DNA of 10,765 nucleotides from an uncultured Lachnospiraceae bacterium (GTDB lineage: Bacteria > Bacillota_A > Clostridia > Lachnospirales > Lachnospiraceae), in assembly GCA_902766415.1 (NCBI GenBank), contig CACXDR010000273.1, positions 1 through 10,765 of the forward strand, given 5' to 3'. Shown one piece after another: positions 6,629-10,765 of the stretch. Under the pieces are notes generated by a model, which made no database searches, was not told where the DNA came from, and saw nothing but the letters and a program-made list of their open reading frames with translations. Position 1 is the first letter of the stretch. Every line of letters begins with the position of its first letter. The position numbers and the translations under genes were made by a program.

Positions 6629-7462
6629 ATGACCATCTTCTTTATGGCAGGCGTGCTGTTCTGCCTTCTGTACTGGTTCCTTCTGATCCTCGCGTCCGGC
6701 GTGACCGCCGGGCAGAACTGGATCTGGCTTTTTTTCGCGGCCGTGTTCCTGGTGAACATGATGGCGGCTGCCATGTACCGCCGCGATCCGTCAAAGACTC
6801 CCCTGTGGCTTGTCACGGCGCTTCACACCATGGCGTTTTCCATGATGGCAGTGCTCCTGGTCACCGGGATCCTGGTCGCGTCCGCCCTTCACCAGGAGCC
6901 GGAGCGGAACCTTGACTATGTCGTGGTCCTCGGCGCGGAGATCCGGCAGGACGGCCAGGTGTCCGGAAGCCTGAAACGGCGCCTGGACGCGGCGGCGGCT
7001 TACGCGGAGGAGAACCCGCAGACAAAGTTCATCCTGTCCGGGGGGAAGGGGAAGACCGCGGAGGAACGCCCGCCGGAGGCGCAGATCATGGCGGACTACC
7101 TGACGGCTGCCGGCATCGCCCCCGGGCGGCTCATGCTGGAGATCCAGTCGAAGAACACCTATGAGAACATCATCTACAGCGCCGCCCTCCTGAGAAGAGT
7201 GGAGGGAGAGGTCGCGCGGAGGCCCCACATCCTGCCGAAAAGCCCTTCCTCCGGGAAGATCATCCAGGCGGAGGCGAGACCTATGCGGATCGGCGTCCTG
7301 ACGAACGGCTACCATCTGTACCGGGCACAGCATATCGCGGAGAAGCAGCTCGGCCGGAAGGTCTCCGGCATTCCTGCCGCGAGCCCGGTCCTGACGCTGG
7401 TCCACGCGTATTTCCGCGAGTGCCTTGCCCTTCTTAAGGACAAGTTCCTTGGAAGGCTCTGA
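6629..7462 (+). CDS. YdcF family (DUF218) integral membrane protein
   Basis: The product has 277 residues from ATG 6629. Three hydrophobic segments at ~4-23, 29-48 and 60-86 precede a DUF218 domain. DUF218 blocks are DYVVVLGAEI (96-105), GSLKRRLDAAAAYAEENP (113-130), FILSGGKG (134-141), PPEAQIMADYL (148-158), a Glu/Ser-rich LEIQSKNTYENI (170-181) and VLTNGYHLYRA (223-233). Between ~192 and 219 lies a Lys/Arg/Pro-rich stretch that I judge an insertion, because in relatives the ENI...LL helix runs almost directly into the V(V/L)T strand. DUF218 members such as SanA and ElyC in E. coli have envelope-related phenotypes; the biochemical reaction is unsettled. The gene is the last of the tight run starting at ruvX. 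An alternative start at 6590 is possible. Confidence 0.85.
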   Translation: MTIFFMAGVLFCLLYWFLLILASGVTAGQNWIWLFFAAVFLVNMMAAAMYRRDPSKTPLWLVTALHTMAFSMMAVLLVTGILVASALHQEPERNLDYVVVLGAEIRQDGQVSGSLKRRLDAAAAYAEENPQTKFILSGGKGKTAEERPPEAQIMADYLTAAGIAPGRLMLEIQSKNTYENIIYSAALLRRVEGEVARRPHILPKSPSSGKIIQAEARPMRIGVLTNGYHLYRAQHIAEKQLGRKVSGIPAASPVLTLVHAYFRECLALLKDKFLGRL

Positions 7463-7470
7463 GACGGTAC

Positions 7471-7535
7471 GGGACAGCCTGGGACGGGCCGGGACAGAAA
7501 AGGGATCGAGCCCCGGGAAGCCCGGGACAGAAAAG
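7471..7535 (+). repeat. Phased GGGAC repeats in the leader of the M16C gene
   Basis: GGGACAG or GGGACGG starts at 7471, 7481 and 7491, exactly 10 bp apart, and again at 7524. The longer unit CCGGGACAGAAAAG is exact at 7489-7502 and 7522-7535 (33-bp step). Between the long copies, CCCGGG (7512-7517) and CCCGGG (7521-7526) can fold into a 6-bp stem over a 3-nt loop. The repeats occupy most of the 89-nt gap. No T run follows, so this is not a terminator on the + strand. A binding site array or simple duplication are both possible. Confidence 0.7.
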
Positions 7536-7551
7536 AGAAGAAAGGAAACCT

Positions 7552-10500
7552 ATGACTGAGAAGTTTGACGCGGCGCGTGAGATCGAAGCGCTGAAGGCGC
7601 TGGACGCCTACGAGTTTCTTGAGCGGACCGCCATTCCGGAGATCAATGCCGAGGGCGTGACCATGGAACACAGAAGGACCGGCGCGAGGGTGTTCCTCCT
7701 TCTTTCCGACGACACGAACAAGGTGTTCACGATCGGCTTCCGCACGCCGTCCAGGGATTCGACCGGCGTCGCGCATATCGTGGAGCATACCACGCTCTGC
7801 GGCTCGGAGAAGTATCCCTCCAAGGATCCGTTCGTGGAGCTCGTGAAGGGCTCGCTGAATACCTTCCTGAACGCGATGACGTACCCGGACAAGACCATCT
7901 ACCCGGTCGCGAGCGTGAACGACGCGGATTTCCGGAACCTCATGGACGTGTATCTCGACGCGGTCTTCCATCCGAACCTGTACCGCGAGGAGAAGATCTT
8001 CCGCCAGGAGGGCTGGCATTACGAGGCGGAGTCCGCGGACGGCCCCCTCACCCTGAACGGCGTCGTCTACAACGAGATGAAGGGCGTCTACAGCTCCGTG
8101 GACGGCGTCATGGAGCGCGCCGTGAACGAAGTCCTGTTCCCCGGGCACCCCTACGCGGAGGAGTCGGGCGGCGACCCGGATTTCATTCCGGACCTGACCT
8201 ATGAGTCCTATCTGGATTTCCATTCCCGCTATTATCATCCGTCGAATTCGTTCATCTACCTCTACGGGGCGATGGATTACTGTGACCAGCTGACGTACAT
8301 CGACCGCGCGTACCTTTCCGCGTACGGACGGAGGCCGGTGGATTCCGCGATCCCAGTCCCCGCGCCGCTCGCGGCGCCTGTGGAGCGTGTGTTTGAATAC
8401 GCCGTATCGGACAACGAGCCGGTGGACAATGCCTGGTACTTCTCCCTGAACAAGCGTGTCGGCGGTGAGCTCGACCCGCTTTACTACAACGCTTTCCAGG
8501 CGCTTGAATACGTGCTTCTCGAGGTGCCGGGCGCGCCGCTTCACAAGGCGCTGATCGACGCGGGCATCTGCGAGGACGTCTACGGGGGCTACAGCTACGG
8601 GGTGCGCGAGCCCTATTTCAGCGTGACCGCGAAGAACACGTCCCCGGATAAAAAGGACCTGTTCCTTGAGACCGTCCGCGGGACGCTTTCCGGCCTCGCG
8701 GAGAACGGCCTTGACTGCGACATGCTGAAGGCGGCGGTCAACGTGGCGGAGTTCCGCGCCAGGGAGGCGGATTTCGGCTCCTATCCGAAGGGCCTCATGT
8801 ACGGGATCGAATCCTTCAACAGCTGGCTCTACGACGCGGACCCCTGCATGCACCTGAAATTCGACGCGATGTTCGCGGACCTGAAGGTAAAGATCGATGA
8901 AGGCTTCTTTGAGAAGCTGATCCGCGATTCACTTCTCGGCGGGGCGGAGGAGGCCCTCGTCATCATGAAGCCTGTGGCGGGCCTTACCGCGCGGAAGGAC
9001 GAAGAGCTGAAGGAAAAGCTCGCCCGGATCAAAGACAGCATGACCCGCGGGGAAATGGAGGAGGTCGTCCGGAAGACGAAGGAGCTCAGGGCCTACCAGA
9101 GCGAGCCGTCGAGCCGGGAGGATCTTCTGAAGATCCCGCTGCTCAGGCGCAGCGATATCGGCCGGGAGGCGGAGAAGCCCGTGTTCGAGGAACGGACGGA
9201 GGCAGGGCTGCCTGTCATCTGGTCCCGCGTTTTTACGTCCGGGATCGCGTATGTCCGCCTGCTGTTCGACATCGGGAGCCTCTCCATGGAGGAGATCTCC
9301 TGCATGGCCTTCCTGCGCGACACGTTTTCCTATATCGACACGGAGGAGCACACCTACGCGGATCTCGCGACTAAGGTGAACCTCAACAGCGGCGGCATCG
9401 GCTTCGGCATGGACTGCTATCCGGATTTCACGGCGCCGGGGCGGCAGACACTCGTATTCACCGCGAGCGGCAAGGCGCTTTACGAAAAGACAGGCTTCGT
9501 TCTCTCCGCGATGCGGGAGATGCTCCTCTCTTCGAAGCTTTCCGACACGGCGCGGCTGAAGGAGATCCTCGCGGAGGTGAAGGCGGGGCTTAAGGACCGT
9601 CTGACAAGTGCCGGCCATACTGCAGCGATGTCCCGCGCGGGCTCCTTCCTCTCGAAGGATGCGGCGTTCGGCGACGCCATCCGCGGGATCGCCTACTATA
9701 AGCTCCTTGAGCGTCTTTCGGCCGGGGACGTCCGGGCGGAGGACGGGGAGCCCCTGCCGGACGGCACCGGAAGCGGGAAGGCATGGGACCTCCTCGCGGA
9801 GCGGCTTTCCTCCCTTGTCAGGAGGATCTTCACTGCGGACAATCTCCGGGTCCACGTGACCTGCGACGAGGAGGGCTACAGGGCGTTCGCCGCGGCCCTT
9901 CAGGGCTTTAAGGAAACGCTTCCGCCTTCCGCGGAACGTCCCGACAGGGCGGATTACGCGCCGTGTGTGCGCCGCGAGGCGTGGGAGACCGCGTCGCTCG
10001 TGAATTACGTCGCGAGGGCAGGGAACTTCAAAGACCACGGCTTTTCCTATACGGGGGTCCTGAGGATCCTCAAGGTGCTTTTGAGCTACGACTATCTCTG
10101 GAACAGCATCCGCGTCCGGGGCGGCGCCTACGGCTGCATGTCCTCGTTCGGGCGGAGCGGAAACAGCGCGTTCGTTTCCTACCGCGACCCGAAGCTTCTC
10201 GAGACGGACGAGGTATTCGACGGCATCGCGGATTTCGCAAGGCAGTACAAGGCGGACGAGCGCGAGATGACGAAGACCATCATCGGCGCGGTCAGCGAGC
10301 TTGACATCCCGCTGACGCCGCTCACGAAGGGACTCCGCGGGCTTTCAGCGTTCTACTCGCATGTCACGGCGGAGGACCTCCAGCTGGAGCGTGACGAGGT
10401 CCTCGACGCGACGGACGCGGATATCCGCGCCCTTGCGCCGCTCCTTGAGGCGGTGCTCTCCGACGGCGCGAAGTGCGTGGTCGGAAACGAGACGCAGATC

Positions 10501-10557
10501 CGCGAGAACGCGGCCGCGTTCTCGGAGGTAAGGCCCCTGTACGGGGAACAGGAATAA
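7552..10557 (+). CDS. M16C zinc metalloprotease (PreP/Cym1-like insulinase family)
   Basis: The product has 1001 residues, the normal size for the M16C presequence-protease branch, in which two halves close into a chamber that degrades peptides. The inverted zinc motif HIVEH is at 75-79 (His75, Glu78, His79), with distal ligand Glu175 in VVYNEMKGVYSSVDG. Strongly conserved blocks around it are STGVAHIVEH, LCGSEKYPSKDPFVEL, SLNTFLNAMTYPDKTIYPVAS and DVYLDAVFHP. Near the C-terminus, SIRVRGGAYG (852-861) carries the Arg and Tyr (Arg854/Arg856, Tyr860) that bind substrate in M16 enzymes. There is no signal peptide, so it should act in the cytoplasm. AAAGGAAA (7541-7548) precedes the ATG. The 89-nt upstream gap suggests possible separate control, but no promoter is clear. 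It appears intact. Confidence 0.95.
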   Translation: MTEKFDAAREIEALKALDAYEFLERTAIPEINAEGVTMEHRRTGARVFLLLSDDTNKVFTIGFRTPSRDSTGVAHIVEHTTLCGSEKYPSKDPFVELVKGSLNTFLNAMTYPDKTIYPVASVNDADFRNLMDVYLDAVFHPNLYREEKIFRQEGWHYEAESADGPLTLNGVVYNEMKGVYSSVDGVMERAVNEVLFPGHPYAEESGGDPDFIPDLTYESYLDFHSRYYHPSNSFIYLYGAMDYCDQLTYIDRAYLSAYGRRPVDSAIPVPAPLAAPVERVFEYAVSDNEPVDNAWYFSLNKRVGGELDPLYYNAFQALEYVLLEVPGAPLHKALIDAGICEDVYGGYSYGVREPYFSVTAKNTSPDKKDLFLETVRGTLSGLAENGLDCDMLKAAVNVAEFRAREADFGSYPKGLMYGIESFNSWLYDADPCMHLKFDAMFADLKVKIDEGFFEKLIRDSLLGGAEEALVIMKPVAGLTARKDEELKEKLARIKDSMTRGEMEEVVRKTKELRAYQSEPSSREDLLKIPLLRRSDIGREAEKPVFEERTEAGLPVIWSRVFTSGIAYVRLLFDIGSLSMEEISCMAFLRDTFSYIDTEEHTYADLATKVNLNSGGIGFGMDCYPDFTAPGRQTLVFTASGKALYEKTGFVLSAMREMLLSSKLSDTARLKEILAEVKAGLKDRLTSAGHTAAMSRAGSFLSKDAAFGDAIRGIAYYKLLERLSAGDVRAEDGEPLPDGTGSGKAWDLLAERLSSLVRRIFTADNLRVHVTCDEEGYRAFAAALQGFKETLPPSAERPDRADYAPCVRREAWETASLVNYVARAGNFKDHGFSYTGVLRILKVLLSYDYLWNSIRVRGGAYGCMSSFGRSGNSAFVSYRDPKLLETDEVFDGIADFARQYKADEREMTKTIIGAVSELDIPLTPLTKGLRGLSAFYSHVTAEDLQLERDEVLDATDADIRALAPLLEAVLSDGAKCVVGNETQIRENAAAFSEVRPLYGEQE

Positions 10558-10566
10558 ATGCGAAAA

Positions 10567-10740
10567 AGGGCTTCCGCATTAAGAGTATTTGAAGACAAGT
10601 TCCCCCGTGTTCGGACGCTGCAGCTTACATCCGTCCGTCCCTGCCGGATAAGATCATATCCGTCTGGGTACGGACGTCTGTGCTGCAGAGCCGGACACAT
10701 GGGGAACATTGTCTGTATTATTTTTTAATGCGAAAGCCCT
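10567..10740. repeat. 174-bp imperfect palindrome forming one extended hairpin
   Basis: The outer arms 10567-10582 and 10725-10740 pair at 15 of 16 positions (one C-A mismatch). Moving inward, perfect or near-perfect stems are 10593-10598/10709-10714, GTTCCCC 10599-10605/10701-10707, 10607-10614/10691-10698 (one G-T), CTGCAGC 10618-10624/10682-10688, 10627-10629/10679-10681, CGTCCGT 10632-10638/10670-10676, 10639-10641/10666-10668, and CGGATA 10645-10650/TATCCG 10657-10662 over the loop AGATCA. About 60 pairs form in all. The only larger opening is an A/T-rich bubble, 10583-10592 against 10715-10724. On the - strand the stem is followed by five T (complement of 10563-10567). On the + strand the inner arm is followed by GTATTATTTTTT. 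Possible identities are a long terminator, a structured RNA, or a MITE-like repeat. No reading frame is evident inside it. Confidence 0.85.
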
Positions 10741-10741
10741 G

Positions 10742-10747
10742 GGAAGG
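10742..10747 (+). promoter_or_regulatory. Ribosome binding site of the gene leaving the window
   Basis: GGAAGG lies 10 nt before an ATG at 10758, directly after the outer right arm of the long palindrome. A weak promoter could be formed by CGGACA (10692-10697) and TATTAT (10716-10721), 18 bases apart; both would lie within the palindrome. Confidence 0.5.
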
Positions 10748-10757
10748 TGTTTAATAT

Positions 10758-10765
10758 ATGGCAAA
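10758..10765 (+). CDS. Start of a gene cut by the window edge (reads Met-Ala-...)
   Basis: Only ATG GCA and two further bases (AA) are present, preceded by GGAAGG. The product cannot be identified from this. The AT-rich spacer TTTAATAT before the ATG is typical of a translation start in an otherwise GC-rich genome. Confidence 0.45.

Noticed and set aside
7512..7526. CCCGGG/CCCGGG hairpin as a terminator after ydcF
   Set aside because: The stem is short and followed by an A-rich, not T-rich, run on the plus strand.
7309..8853. 514-codon open frame on the minus strand across the ydcF/M16C junction
   Set aside because: It is a shadow of strongly conserved plus-strand genes, and its translation shows no family resemblance.
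8929..10038. 369-codon open frame on the minus strand within the M16C gene
   Set aside because: It lies fully inside a well-supported protease gene, and its translation is Arg-rich without motifs, as expected for a shadow frame.
1..10765. Mobile element, phage or defence island
   Set aside because: No transposase, integrase, restriction or effector gene is visible. The base composition of the coding genes looks uniform and the gene order is a typical Bacillota housekeeping neighbourhood.

Overview
The window looks like a chromosomal housekeeping region of a high-GC member of the Clostridia, most like Lachnospiraceae. The evidence is gene content and order (mtaB, ireB, ruvX, a DUF1292 gene, rnj, a short mltG-like gene, a yrrM-type methyltransferase, a U32 protein), Bacillota-type GGAGG ribosome sites, and codons ending mostly in G or C. 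No tRNA, rRNA, CRISPR array, transposase or phage gene is visible.

Layout. Positions 1-755 hold the 3' part of a radical-SAM tRNA methylthiotransferase (mtaB). A good sigma-A-type promoter (767-795) drives ireB, and an intrinsic terminator follows whose loop contains the ireB stop codon. A second hairpin with a short T run lies just downstream. Then comes a compact same-strand run from 1227 to 7462: ruvX, DUF1292, RNase J, a membrane-anchored MltG-like protein, an O-methyltransferase, a U32 protein and a YdcF-like membrane protein. The spacings are 21, 18 and 4 nt, then a 4-nt overlap, a 20-nt overlap and 1 nt, which points to one transcript. An 89-nt gap with phased GGGAC repeats precedes a large M16C metalloprotease gene (7552-10557). 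The last 208 bases contain a long imperfect palindrome (10567-10740) and then a ribosome site and ATG of a gene that leaves the window.

How the genes work together. The theme is RNA metabolism plus envelope. MtaB makes ms2t6A37 in tRNA. The yrrM-type enzyme and the U32 protein are the pair that in Bacillus subtilis (TrmR and TrhP) makes 5-methoxyuridine at position 34. RNase J degrades and processes RNA. RuvX is YqgF-family (16S rRNA or Holliday-junction roles). IreB is the small substrate of the PASTA kinase system that senses envelope stress, and the MltG-like and YdcF-like proteins sit in the membrane.

The coding content is mostly ordinary. The most unusual items are the 174-bp hairpin at the right end, the roughly 225-residue Lys/Ala-rich extension on RNase J, and the MltG-like protein that lacks the catalytic domain.
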